Origin: Actinidia chinensis
Lineage: Eukaryota; Streptophyta; Magnoliopsida; Ericales; Actinidiaceae
NCBI GenBank assembly: GCA_009663005.1
Contig: CM018898.1
Span: forward strand, 4,150,633 to 4,163,132
DNA length: 12,500 nt
Direction: 5' to 3'
The position numbers and the translations under genes are program-made. The notes below the pieces were generated by a model. The model searched no databases. It was not told the DNA's origin and saw only the letters and a program-made list of their open reading frames with translations. Below are positions 1-7,999 of this stretch, piece after piece. The first letter of the stretch is position 1; the number at the start of each line of letters is the position of its first letter.

Positions 1-411
1 ATTAGCCTCATCACTTGGGCATTATCAAATTGTTGATGAATTTGATAAAAAAAATAAAAAAACTCAGAAGAAAACTTAAAATACTTAATTTTTAAAAAAA
101 AGGGAGGCCAAATGGCATTTAATTATGACTATGAAATTTTAGCATTTATCAATTTATCCATACAAACTAAAAAATTTGACAATTTTTACATATAATGATC
201 AGATTATTGGACTTAAAATTTGTTTGGTGGTTCTCTTTTTATGTTTATTTTTATTTAGTTTTATTAATTAATTATGAACAAGAAATTAAAAAAACACCAA
301 ACATAAATAAAAATAGTTATCCAAAAAAACAACTGATAAAAAAAATAAATTAGATTGAAAAAGTAAATAAAAATAATTAAAAGAAAAACTAAAAAACAAT
401 AAAAAAAATGC
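1..411. other. A-rich intergenic DNA, nothing recognised
   Basis: This stretch is AT-rich and becomes strongly A-rich on the + strand between about 285 and 408. It contains many short A runs separated by T or TA. I see no open frame of note, no RNA gene and no convincing inverted repeat. The abrupt change from A-rich to G-rich DNA at 411/412 marks an edge between two sequence types. Confidence 0.6.
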
Positions 412-449
412 GGGGTGGGGGGTGGGGGGGTGGGGTGGGCGTGGGGGGG
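412..449 (+). other. Strong G-quadruplex-forming tract
   Basis: The + strand has six G runs of 3 to 7 bases separated almost entirely by single T residues: 412-415, 417-422, 424-430, 432-435, 437-439 and 443-449. Four or more runs of at least three G with one-base loops is the classical pattern for a very stable intramolecular quadruplex, and this tract offers several alternative registers. It lies between an A-rich region and G-rich minisatellite-like units, so it is probably the expanded end of that repeat. A single TTAGGGTTTT follows at 451, but it is not a telomere array. Folding is inferred from the motif. Confidence 0.85.
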
Positions 450-590
450 CTTAGGGTTTTTTCAAGGGGAATAATGTCATTTTTGCCTCCTTTACAGGGG
501 AGGGGAGATCAGTGCATTTTAAAACTACAGGGGGGAGGTCAGTGCAATATGAGAAAACTCAGGGTGGGGTGAATGAAGTTATCCCGATTA
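450..590 (-). repeat. G-rich repeat arm, probable end of a foldback-type element
   Basis: The + strand carries related units with TACAGGGG followed by GGAGRTCAGTGCA (about 492-515 and 535-547), and a third, shorter unit with CTCAGGGTGGGGTGAATGAAG (558-578). Read on the minus strand the segment starts GGATAACTTCATTC and runs through C-rich units. This mirrors the organisation of one arm of the foldback at 2323-2888, whose right arm also has TACAGGGAGG-type units on the + strand. I found no opposing arm upstream in this window, so this looks like a half element. The family assignment is by resemblance only. Confidence 0.5.
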
Positions 591-1170
591 TATAATTATC
601 GATATTCGATCAATTTATTTTTTTTATGGATGATCAAATCAATGAGCTCTATAATATTAGTAGTTTAGATAATTAAAATAAATCTAAAACATGCCTATTT
701 TAAGGGCACTGCAAGATTGTAGTGCTTTGAAGGCACTATTAATTATCTGGGCAATTGTCTAAGAATAACACATTTCTAGAAAATTATTAAAAGCATGTCT
801 TCAACTACTCCAAAAATTTTTTTGCTACAATGAAATAATGAATATTTTTATTATCAAAAATAATTTTTGAAAAAGTATTCCGCAAATTGATTATGAAATC
901 GATTGTTTTATGAAAGTTGCTTAACTTGATTGGATGTGAAAAAATGAATAATTGTAAACTGAAAATAAATTTGTGCTTATTTAATTTACAAATTTAATTA
1001 CAAAAAAGAAAATAATGATGGAATAGTAGGGGGTTTTATTTATATTTTAGATAGTTAATAGTGGGGTTTTTATTATAAATTCAATTTAAATGTTTTGATT
1101 ATACAAATTCTATTTGTGGGGGATGTACTTGGGGGCCATGGCTACTGTTTCCCAGCCCATTTGTTTTTAA
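591..1170. other. AT-rich DNA with one small hairpin
   Basis: I recognise no gene or mobile element. A short imperfect hairpin lies at about 706-725, with arms GCACTGCA and TGTAGTGC. A third partial copy of the motif (GGCACT) follows at about 730. Two similar phrases, ATAGTAGGGGGTTTTATTTA at about 1023 and a shorter-G version at about 1058, lie some 35 bases apart and may be an eroded tandem pair. Confidence 0.4.
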
Positions 1171-1177
1171 AATTTGG

Positions 1178-1191
1178 GAGAGAGAGAGAGA
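1178..1191. repeat. (GA)n microsatellite
   Basis: A short run of about six GA dinucleotides follows a GGG. It is a simple sequence repeat with no visible association to a gene. Confidence 0.85.
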
Positions 1192-1662
1192 AGCAAAGTA
1201 TTTTTTTATCTGTTATTGGCACATTTGGTTGACCATATTTGTTAGCTCCACCTAGCAGTCCTCCCCATCATTTGACATTTCCCCTTGTCATTTTTGTGCT
1301 TTTTAGGCAAGAAATTTTTTATAAATGAAATCAGAACCAGATTGATCACAAAACTAGTCCCATGATCAGATTGCGTTTTGTTTTTCAAAAATGAATAGTT
1401 TATTCACAAAATTGTTCATCGTCTTTTTTTAATAAAAAAAATAATGAATAACTTGTCATTCATTTTTATTAAAATAACTACAATATACAATATGGTTACG
1501 TAATTATTGATGTCTAAATAAAGATTTTTTTTTTATCAATAATATGCTCACCAAACTTTATAAATTAAACGTTTATATAATAGAAGTAACTTCGAAGTCG
1601 GCCATCTGAAATCCCCACACAACGCTATTGTGCCCGCTCAAAAAATATTATGTGTGCAAAAG
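1192..1662. other. AT-rich DNA with short inverted repeats, otherwise unassigned
   Basis: No gene is seen. Between about 1390 and 1475 several short inverted repeats overlap. TGAATA/TATTCA flanks a 3-base loop near 1391-1405. A T-run/A-run pair lies near 1424-1441. An AATGAAT/ATTCATT pair surrounds AACTTGTC near 1443-1465. They may be remnants of a small MITE, but no clean termini or target duplication can be fixed. The less AT-rich piece at about 1590-1645 is not recognised. Confidence 0.4.
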
Positions 1663-1709
1663 AAGTATTCTAATACCACTAGTTGGGTTCATATCCAAAA
1701 TGCGTATTT

Positions 1710-1763
<54 letters not shown>

Positions 1764-2302
1764 GTAACGGCTCAAATTCATTTAAGTTGATCCCAACGCT
1801 CAAGTTCACTTGAATTATTTTTTTCCCATGCTCAAAAACAATCACTTTCACTCTCTCTCTCCCTCCATCCCTCTCACTTTTTCTCTTCAATCATACCTTT
1901 TCTCTTTTTATGGGACCTACACCACATTATTTTCTCATTCTTATTTTTATTTAATAAATTTATTATTATTTGATTAAAAGTTTATATTATTATAATTATT
2001 TTGACGAAAAGAGCTAAAATATAAAAAAATATTTATTTAAAAATAAAGAATAATTATTTTCTTAGTGAACTTTCTCTTAAATTTGCTAATTTTTTATATT
2101 TTTATATTCTTTTTTATTAAGGAAAAAAGAGAAGATATAAAATATTAATTAATTGATACAAAACAATTCACTAAAACATAAATTTTTAAAAATAAGCAAT
2201 AAAAAAATTACACTCAAATAGAAAGGAAGTTAGCAATTTTATTTAATTTTACTCTTTTTATATTTATTAAAATTAATTTGCCCATGATGATGTAAAATAT
2301 TT
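1663..2302. repeat. Direct repeat unit, copy A (about 0.6 kb)
   Basis: This segment recurs in the same orientation at 2898-3530. Shared blocks in order are: GGACTTAGTTTGAATCC-like (1729; partner 2933), ATCTATCTCTCGCTA plus AACGGCTCAAATTCATTTAA (about 1748-1783; partner about 2958-2992), CTAAAATATAAAAAAA (about 2013; partner about 3320), a run ending AAAAAATTAC, and ATATTTATTAAAATTAATTT (2260-2279; partner 3477-3496). The offset drifts from about 1204 to 1217 because of small indels. Copy A also carries roughly 100 extra bases around 2050-2140. No open frame spans it. It may be a diverged non-autonomous transposon or a segmental duplication. Confidence 0.75.
1849..1888 (+). repeat. Pyrimidine (CT)n tract
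   Basis: A CT dinucleotide run at 1850-1861 continues as a C/T-only stretch with few interruptions. It lies inside copy A and is absent from the corresponding place in copy B, so it expanded in A or was lost in B. Although CT tracts are common in plant core promoters, no gene follows. Confidence 0.7.
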
Positions 2303-2322
2303 GGGTAGAACTATAATAGGGG

Positions 2323-2888
2323 GAATTACACTTTATCTCCCTGTGGTTTGACCCAAAACACATAACCCCCATGTGTTTAAATCGAACAGCATGACCCCGC
2401 CCTGTGGTTTGAACTTTTAACACATAACCCCCTGTGTTTTAAAATCGGCCCTATAACCACCTGTGTTTGATGAAAAAAACACATAACTCCCTGTATTGGA
2501 TCAATCTGGCCAATTGAAAAAAAAATACATTTTATGTTTGATTTTGATAATTTTATATTCAAAAAAGTCATTTTTTGTATTATTTCGAGTTCCCTTCGCC
2601 ACAATTCAATACAATAGAAGAATAATTTGGTCAACTTTGTAAAAAATTACTTTTTTGAACATAAAATTACCAAAATCAAACATAAATGCTATTTTTTTTT
2701 TCAATTGGAGATTGATCCAAACTATACAGGGAGGTTATGGTGTTTTTGCTCACTACAGGGTGGTGATGTGTCAATTTCAACCACGAGGGTTTTGTTCAAA
2801 GTTCCAAACCCAGAGGTCCACTGTTCAATTTTAAACCACAAGGGGTTATGTTTTTTTGGGTCAAACCACAGGAAGGTAAAGTGTACTT
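2323..2888. mobile_element. Foldback element with 30-bp repeat arms
   Basis: This is a long imperfect palindrome. The left arm (2323-2578) is the reverse complement of the right arm (about 2639-2888), leaving a spacer of roughly 60 bases. The outer half of the left arm consists of six units starting with CTGTG-like text at 2341, 2371, 2402, 2432, 2461 and 2491, a period of 29-31 bases. Each has a C-rich run and most end in ACATAACCCC. The right arm has the same six units inverted, around 2727-2880. The inner half of each arm is AT-rich and also pairs (TTTATGTTTGATTTTG versus its complement). Open frames in the two arms are mirror translations of one repeat and are not genes. AAATATT occurs on both flanks (2295-2301 and 2898-2904), a weak target-duplication candidate because it lies some bases outside the arms. 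Transcription would give a ~250-bp hairpin. Confidence 0.85.
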
Positions 2889-2897
2889 TTCTCTTTT

Positions 2898-3530
2898 AAA
2901 TATTCTAACTACTATCTTATTTATAAATCCGAGGACTTAGTTTTGAATCCCACAAAATCTATCTCTCGCTATCTAACGGCTCAAATTCATTTAATTTGAT
3001 CTAAGGCTCAGATTTCACGTGGAAATTATTTTTTATACCGCTCAAAACTATCACTTCATTCTTCTCAAACAAATTGGACTCAATAAATTCTTATTTACTG
3101 GGACAAAAAATTTAAAGTTGGGTATAATTTTTTATATCCTTTGATTAGTTTTTTCAGGGAACCCACAAAAAAAAAAAATTTAAACATAACCTTTCTTTTT
3201 TTCCTTTCTTTTTATTTTTTTTTATCTTATCTACTATTTTTTACTATTGGATCAATTTTTTATATTCGTTTGTTATTTTAAAACTATTTAATTTTAAACT
3301 ATTTATTTTACGATAAAGTCTAAAATATAAAAAAAAACTATTAATATTTTAGATAAAAATTAAATTATTGATTAATCGGTGAAAAAAAAAAAATACTAAA
3401 GACATAAAATGTGAAAATAAACAGATAAAAAAATTACCTTGTAGAAATTAAAAATATTTTTATACATCTATTTTTTATATTTATTAAAATTAATTTAGTC
3501 AATAGTTTAATAAAAATTTTACATTTATCA
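2898..3530. repeat. Direct repeat unit, copy B (about 0.6 kb)
   Basis: This is the partner of copy A, in the same orientation and starting right after the foldback element. It begins AAATATTCTAACTACTA, which matches AAGTATTCTAATACCACTA at 1663 in copy A, and runs through the same ordered blocks to about 3520. Sequence divergence is substantial, with many substitutions and indels, so the duplication is old or the copies arrived independently. Copy B lacks the CT tract of A. The short open frame on the minus strand here is AT-rich noise. Confidence 0.75.
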
Positions 3531-3598
3531 ATAATCAGGGTAAAAAAAATATAACATTTTAACAAGGACACCAAAAGAAAATGATTTTTTTTAATATA

Positions 3599-3611
3599 GT
3601 GCTCGTGGCAC
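3599..3611. repeat. Hairpin head 1
   Basis: GTGC (3599-3602) and GCAC (3608-3611) form a short stem with a 5-base loop. It is followed by an alternating TA tract (about 3623-3648) and then by AGTGAACAGTAA at 3655. The same order (hairpin, TA-containing spacer, GTGAAYAGTA) occurs at 4649-4708, which suggests a module start. Confidence 0.5.
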
Positions 3612-3622
3612 AGCAATTATAG

Positions 3623-3648
3623 TACATATATATATCTTATATATATGA
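3623..3648. repeat. (TA)n-rich tract
   Basis: This is an alternating TA dinucleotide stretch interrupted once by CT. It can form a cruciform or unpair easily. It lies just downstream of hairpin head 1. Confidence 0.7.
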
Positions 3649-4320
3649 AATATCAGTGAACAGTAATTTAAGTGCCACCAACTTTTTTTTCCATTTTGCC
3701 CTTGCTTCAAATTTTTTTGGTAATTATAGTCCCGTCCTAGCTTCTTCATAATTACAGTTTGGTTTCCTATACTTTCTGATTGTTCCGTTCGGTCCCCTAG
3801 AGTTTACTGATAATGAAAGTTGGTCCAGAGTTTGCTGTAAATTATATTGCACCCTTAAGTGTTTATTATTGTCTTTTGTCTTAAACTCTCTGATTTTTGT
3901 TAATTTTTGATCCCATAACTTTCTGATTTTGGCTGTTTGGCCCGTGAAATAGTCCGCTAGGAAAAAACATTTTTGATACTGATATTTGGTCCTTAGAGTT
4001 AATTAATACTTATTGATTAGTCCCTAAAGTTGCTGTAATTATATTTTTATCCTGAAATTTCATTATTTTCAATTTTGACTTTGGCTTTACCAATTTAATT
4101 GTTTTCGATTTTGCCCAAAAAAATTATTTTTTATCGATTTTTGCCCCTTTAAAATACTATTTTACTCTACTCCATTAACCATTTAACCAATTTTTTTTTA
4201 TCATTTTCTTCACGATTTTTCCACTATTCACATTAACTCATTGACCACCATTTTTTTTTTTCGATTTGCCCCCTACTTAATTTTTTTTCCGTCCGATTTT
4301 GTCCCTACTCATATTCACTC

Positions 4321-4385
4321 ATTAGATTAGGTTCTTGGTTAATGAATTGTTTTTTTGAAAACTCGTCTGTGCAATAGCACGGGTA
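4321..4385 (+). repeat. Module junction with hairpin head 2
   Basis: The stretch begins ATTAGATTAGGTTCTTGG, passes GAAAACTCG and ends with a GTGC-AATA-GCAC hairpin (4369-4380) followed by GGG. It is matched at 6162-6223, where the same order is seen with small changes. This is the best evidence that the T-rich block contains true duplicated modules and not only random low-complexity sequence. Confidence 0.65.
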
Positions 4386-4648
4386 TTTTCGATTTGTTCT
4401 TAGTAATGTGAGTGAATAGTAGCTCATCTACCACATTTTTTTTCGATTTATCCATTATAACTTTTTTTTTTTACTCAATTTACCTAATTTTTTTTTTTGT
4501 TTGCCCTTACTGAATGTGAGTGAATAGTAGCTTCATTTGCAACTATTTTTTATCCCAATTTTGGTCCCTTGGTAACAAACCAGCTTTTTTATTTCCGATT
4601 TTGCCTACCTTCCATTTTTTATTTTCGATTTTGCCATTACAATCAACC

Positions 4649-4708
4649 GCCCGTTCATATCACGGGCATACTCCAACTGTGTACATATAAATGTGAGTGA
4701 ACAGTAAC
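4649..4708 (+). repeat. Hairpin head 3 with downstream GTGAGTGAACAGTAAC
   Basis: GCCCGT (4649-4654) pairs perfectly with ACGGGC (4662-4667) across a 7-base loop. After a TGTACATATAAAT spacer comes GTGAGTGAACAGTAAC at 4693-4708. This is the best-preserved copy of the module head. Confidence 0.6.
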
Positions 4709-4984
4709 CATTTATCACAACTTTTCTTCCCATTTTGCCCCTCCTCCCAATTTTTTCTTGATAAATTACAGTTTTTAGTCCCCCATAATTTTTATTTTTA
4801 CAATTTAGTCGCCTCATATTTTTCTAATAATTATATATTGGCCCCTACAATTGCTGTAAATTACATTTTAGTCCTAAGTTTTGATTATGTTTAATTTGAT
4901 CCTAAACATTTTGATTTTATCAATTTGCTCCTAAAAGTTTTTTTCCTTGCTGTAAAATTATTTTTTGCATAAAATTTAGAATTT

Positions 4985-4988
4985 TTTC

Positions 4989-5027
<39 letters not shown>

Positions 5028-5038
5028 GAATATAAATT

Positions 5039-5073
<35 letters not shown>

Positions 5074-5155
5074 TACAAATACATAATTTTATAAAACTTC
5101 TAAATTGTGGTCTAACTATATAAATATTTTTTTTCCAATTAAGTATCAAATTTTA

Positions 5156-5200
<45 letters not shown>

Positions 5201-5345
5201 ATTTTGTCAATATTATCAAATATATAATTTTTGGTCAAAGCGTGCATAGTTTAAATAATTATAAAATTTAGTCAAATTTATGAAAAAAATTCGTTTAACT
5301 AGGCGCAAAGTGTGCCAATTTTTTGATATACGTCATATCAAATAA
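4985..5345. other. AT-rich interruption of the T-rich block
   Basis: The CCC-ending phrases disappear here and the sequence becomes mixed A and T, with repeated phrases such as ATAAATTT and AATTTTT. It may be a separate old insertion inside the T-rich block. No inverted termini could be fixed. Confidence 0.35.
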
Positions 5346-5350
5346 TATCT

Positions 5351-5373
5351 CAATTGGAAAATTATTCCAATTG
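5351..5373. repeat. Perfect 9-bp hairpin before the poly(A) tract
   Basis: CAATTGGAA (5351-5359) and TTCCAATTG (5365-5373) are perfect inverted repeats with a 5-base loop. They lie 14 bases upstream of the 38-base poly(A) run. No further pairing extends outside. Confidence 0.75.
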
Positions 5374-5384
5374 TACCCTTTTGG

Positions 5385-5387
<3 letters not shown>

Positions 5388-5425
<38 letters not shown>
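5388..5425 (+). repeat. Poly(A) tract of 38 bases
   Basis: This is an uninterrupted run of 38 A residues on the + strand, in a block otherwise rich in T. It could be the tail of a retroposed sequence (SINE or LINE 3' end) lying upstream, or simple slippage. I found no upstream RNA polymerase III boxes or target duplication to support a SINE, so only the tract itself is called. Confidence 0.9.
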
Positions 5426-5427
<2 letters not shown>

Positions 5428-5450
5428 AGGGGAAAACACCACAACCCCCA

Positions 5451-5481
5451 CCAAAACACCTTCGTACTGGTGTACTTTTGG
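5451..5481. repeat. Bulged hairpin
   Basis: CCAAAACACC (5451-5460) pairs with GGTG (5469-5472) and TTTTGG (5476-5481), leaving a 3-base TAC bulge and an 8-base loop. This gives a 10-bp stem in a C-rich island next to the poly(A) run. No function is evident. Confidence 0.55.
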
Positions 5482-6161
5482 TACCCTGTGCCCATTCTTC
5501 TCCTTGCGCCCACCTCTTCTCACCTTGTCCATTTTTTTTTATCCCCTTATAATTTTGATCACATTTATGAAAAATATCTCAAGTGGTATCAAAATTTTGT
5601 TATAAATGTACAATTTTTTTGTTCAATAATATGATATTTTTATAATTATATAAAATTGGCCTATATTTTGTTCAAAATTATCTCATTTCGAGAATGTGTA
5701 CAATTTTTAGTGGAAGAGTGAATTTTTTGCAATAAGTGTGAAAATTTGGTAATATAAAAACCTCTACAACACACCATTATTTTGTCCATTTTGCCTCTTA
5801 CCACCAATTTTTTGATATTAACTTTTTACCAACTTTTTTTTTCTAATTTCGCCCTATGAGCAGTATCTCATCTATCAAAAATTTTATTTTTTGGATTTTG
5901 CCTCTACTTAATTTTTTTTTCTTGATTTTTCCCCATGAACAATATCCTCCTCCTACGCAAATTATTTTTCTACGAATTTTACTCCCCTTTAATTTTTTTT
6001 TCAAATTTTGCCATACTCACATTAATTAATTTTACCACTATTTTTTTATCATTTCTTTTTTCGATTTCTCGCCTATGAATACTAAATCGTCTACCATTTT
6101 TTTTTAATTTTGCCCCCACTTTTATTTTTTTTTTTTATTTTGTCCCTACTTACATTAACTC

Positions 6162-6245
6162 ATTAGATTAGATTCTTGTTAATGGCTTGTTTATTCTGAA
6201 AAACTCGCCCGTGCATAGTACGGTACTCTCACTGTATACTAATAA
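6162..6245 (+). repeat. Module junction with hairpin head 4
   Basis: This is the second copy of the 4321-4385 junction. It starts ATTAGATTAGATTCTTG, passes GAAAAACTCG and ends with CCGT (6209-6212) pairing with ACGG (6220-6223). It continues TACTCTCACTGTATACTAAT, which resembles the spacer after head 3. A CTAAT lies at about 6237-6241, which would fit a Helitron-type CTRRT end, but one such pentamer is weak evidence. Confidence 0.55.
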
Positions 6246-6692
6246 ATATGATGAACGTATCAAGTGACGCACCAACTTTTGCCTTTCGATTTTGCCCCAC
6301 GCCAAAATTTTTTTGGTACATTACAGATTTCAGTCCCTAGATTTTCTATTATTACATTTGATCCTCTAGAATTCCTGTTTAGTACAGATTGGTCCCTAGA
6401 GTTGCCGTAAATTAATATTTTAGACCCGTAAGTAATAGGTTATTCAATTTGGATCCCAAACTTTTTGATTTTGTTAATTTGGTTTTTATAACTTTCTGAT
6501 TTTGACAGTTTTGTGATCCTGACAGTTCCTCAAATTTTTAATAATTCCAGATTGGTCCCTAGAGTTTTATTTAGCCCTAATTTTTTTTTTTGGATTTTGC
6601 CCCACGTTGTGAGCCCATCCCTTTTTTAATTTCCTTTTCTTGAACATTAATTTTTTTTACCACCATTTTTTTGACCGATTTTGCTCCTATGC

Positions 6693-6694
<2 letters not shown>

Positions 6695-6723
<29 letters not shown>
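6695..6723 (+). repeat. Poly(T) tract of 29 bases
   Basis: This is an uninterrupted run of 29 T. It fits the general T-enrichment of this block, but is much longer than the usual 7-10 base T runs here, so slippage expansion is likely. Confidence 0.9.
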
Positions 6724-6725
<2 letters not shown>

Positions 6726-7484
6726 CCATTATTCGTTTTTGCCCATTTGTGCCCCTTACCATTTTACCCTACCCAATTTTTTTTTTCGTTTGGCCACTAT
6801 TTTTTTTATTTTGAGTGAACAATAACCAGACGACCATTTTGACCCTGCCCATTTTATTTTTCTAATTTCTTTTGGTCGAAATTGCCTTACTTACTTTTTT
6901 TTTTCTATTTGCCCCCACATTTTTTTAATGATTTGGCCTCTATAAATTTATTTTTTTTCCTTTTTTAGAACACTATTTTTTTACCACCATTTTTTTTGTC
7001 GGATTTTGCCACTACCGCATTTGTATTCTAATTTTTTTTATATTTGTGCCCTTTTTTTTGATGAACATTAAACTCAGCCGCTATTTTTTTCCTTCAATTT
7101 TGGGCCTTACCCAATTTTTCTAATTTCTTTTGGCCAATTTTTTTCCCTACCCATGTTGTTTTTTCTTTTTTTTTGTGGCTCATTTTTTCCATTACTGAAC
7201 GTTGGACGATTTTAACACCTCTACTTGAACAGATTTGATCCCCTAGAATTGTTGTATATTATATTTTTGACCTGAATTTCATTTATTTTTAATGTGGCTT
7301 CTACTTTATGCCAATTTTTTTTTTCCTATTTTGTTCCTACTTTTTTCTGACCGTAAATGTAAAATAAATGTTAGTGACTTAGTAACTCCTTGTGTTTTCC
7401 CGATTTTTGTTGTAAATTTTTGTCGTTTTTTTTTATAGCAATATTATTTCTATTTATTTCTTAAAATGCATATTTATAAATGTA

Positions 7485-7536
7485 CTAGGAGAGAACTTGC
7501 CGTGCTAGCACGGGCCACTCCCCACTATATATATAG
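7485..7536 (-). mobile_element. Candidate Helitron-like 3' terminus (hairpin plus CTAG/T)
   Basis: CCGTGCTAGCACGG at 7500-7513 is a perfect 14-bp palindrome. Read on the minus strand it is followed by about 10 bases and then CCTAG, with T next (complement of 7489-7484). A GC-rich hairpin about 10-12 bases before a CTRR end, inserted before T, is the known signature of Helitron 3' ends. A second palindrome, CTATATATATAG, lies at 7525-7536. If this is a Helitron, its body lies to the right on the + strand and its 5' TC end would appear as GA followed by T. I could not identify that end, and the other hairpins of this family in the window lack a matching CTRRT on this side, so the call stays tentative. 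Confidence 0.3.
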
Positions 7537-7786
7537 AATATATATGACTTATGAAGTACTTTTTGAAGCATTAAGTGAGGTATTGCTTATATGGTTATAT
7601 TGGCCAATGGACTCATCCCCAACGCACATATTGTGGGTCACCCTTTATCTCCCAATTTCCCAATGTAAGTAAACATCATGCGAAATATTTATTGCTACAT
7701 AATTGGTTGAGAGTACCACGTGTACATGTCACTTGGTACTCGAAGAGCGTTGAATAATTAAATCAAATAGTAGTAGACTCTAAATA
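7537..7786. other. Unassigned DNA between the T-rich block and the nested element
   Basis: This stretch has more even base composition. It contains ATTGGCCAAT at 7599-7608, a perfect palindrome with CCAAT on both strands. It also contains a hairpin at 7711-7741, with GAGTACCA pairing perfectly with TGGTACTC around a core that includes the G-box hexamer CACGTG (7717-7722). These hexamers occur in plant promoters, but no reading frame or transcript start follows, so they are not called regulatory. The two overlapping short frames here (68 and 60 codons) have no recognisable features. Confidence 0.4.
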
Positions 7787-7788
7787 CC

Positions 7789-7999
7789 GGTCAATTTCAC
7801 GTTTACTCCTTTGAGTTTGCTTCAACTTTCACTTTAGTGTTTATAGTTCTAATTTGAACAGAGTAAACCTTAAAATTTTAGATTTGTTGCAACATTAAGT
7901 TTTGTGCCTCATTGTGTTAAATTTTTGAATGATAAGTTAGAATTATAAGAACTAAAGTGAAATTTGGCTCAAACTCAAAGGGATAAAAGGAAATTAACT
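7789..7999 (+). repeat. Foldback repeat, copy 1
   Basis: Left arm 7789-7855 and right arm about 7933-7999 are inverted copies: ACTCCTTTGAGTTTG pairs with CAAACTCAAAGGGA-like text, and TTTCACTTTAGT pairs with ACTAAAGTGAAA. The centre has TTGCAACATTAAG and TTAAATTTTTGAAT. It shares structure and sequence with copy 2 at 10079-10285, which is in opposite orientation. The overall form is that of plant palindromic MITEs whose arms alternate pyrimidine-rich phrases ending in CCTTT and TAGT. Confidence 0.85.

Larger units (their letters stand above)
3599..7480 (+). repeat. T-rich degenerate repeat block with recurrent hairpin-headed modules
   Basis: The + strand is strongly T-rich over 3.9 kb, with runs of 7-10 T separated by short phrases ending in CCC or CCCC. 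Recurring motifs are: GTGAGTGAAYAGTA or close variants at 3655, 4408, 4516, 4693 and 6813; a CCCTAGAGTTGCTGTAAATTA-like phrase near 3822, 4020, 4840, 6391 and 7240; and TTTCGATTTTGCCCC-like phrases dozens of times. Short hairpins with GTGC/GCAC or CCCGT/ACGGG arms lie at 3599, 4369, 4649, 6209 and 7500. The block at 4321-4380 matches 6162-6220, about 1.84 kb apart. The copies are unequal in length, so this is not a clean satellite. Piled-up, eroded copies of one non-autonomous element fit best. Short open frames inside are low-complexity and not genes. Confidence 0.7.

Noticed and set aside
451..460. Telomere-like TTAGGG
   Set aside because: Only a single unit, so no array.
2214..2423. 69-codon frame on the minus strand
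   Set aside because: It crosses the boundary between copy A and the foldback arm and has no protein features.
2377..2899. Two divergent open frames of 85 and 90 codons
   Set aside because: Their peptides are mirror translations of the two arms of the foldback, sharing the same phrases. They reflect the inverted repeat and not coding.
5295..5634. Frames of 72 and 103 codons on opposite strands
   Set aside because: Both are held open by the 38-base poly(A) run, read as poly-Lys or poly-Phe.
6577..6825. Overlapping 61-codon frames
   Set aside because: They depend on the 29-base poly(T) run and give low-complexity Lys- or Phe-rich peptides.
3650..7450. CRISPR-like array from regularly recurring phrases
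   Set aside because: Spacing is irregular, repeats are degenerate, the sequence is eukaryotic in character and no cas genes are present.
7466..7757. Frames of 68 and 60 codons with TA tract and CCAAT motifs nearby
   Set aside because: They are short, mutually overlapping and start inside the hairpin region. The TATATATA tract lies within the frame instead of upstream, so no promoter-gene arrangement exists.
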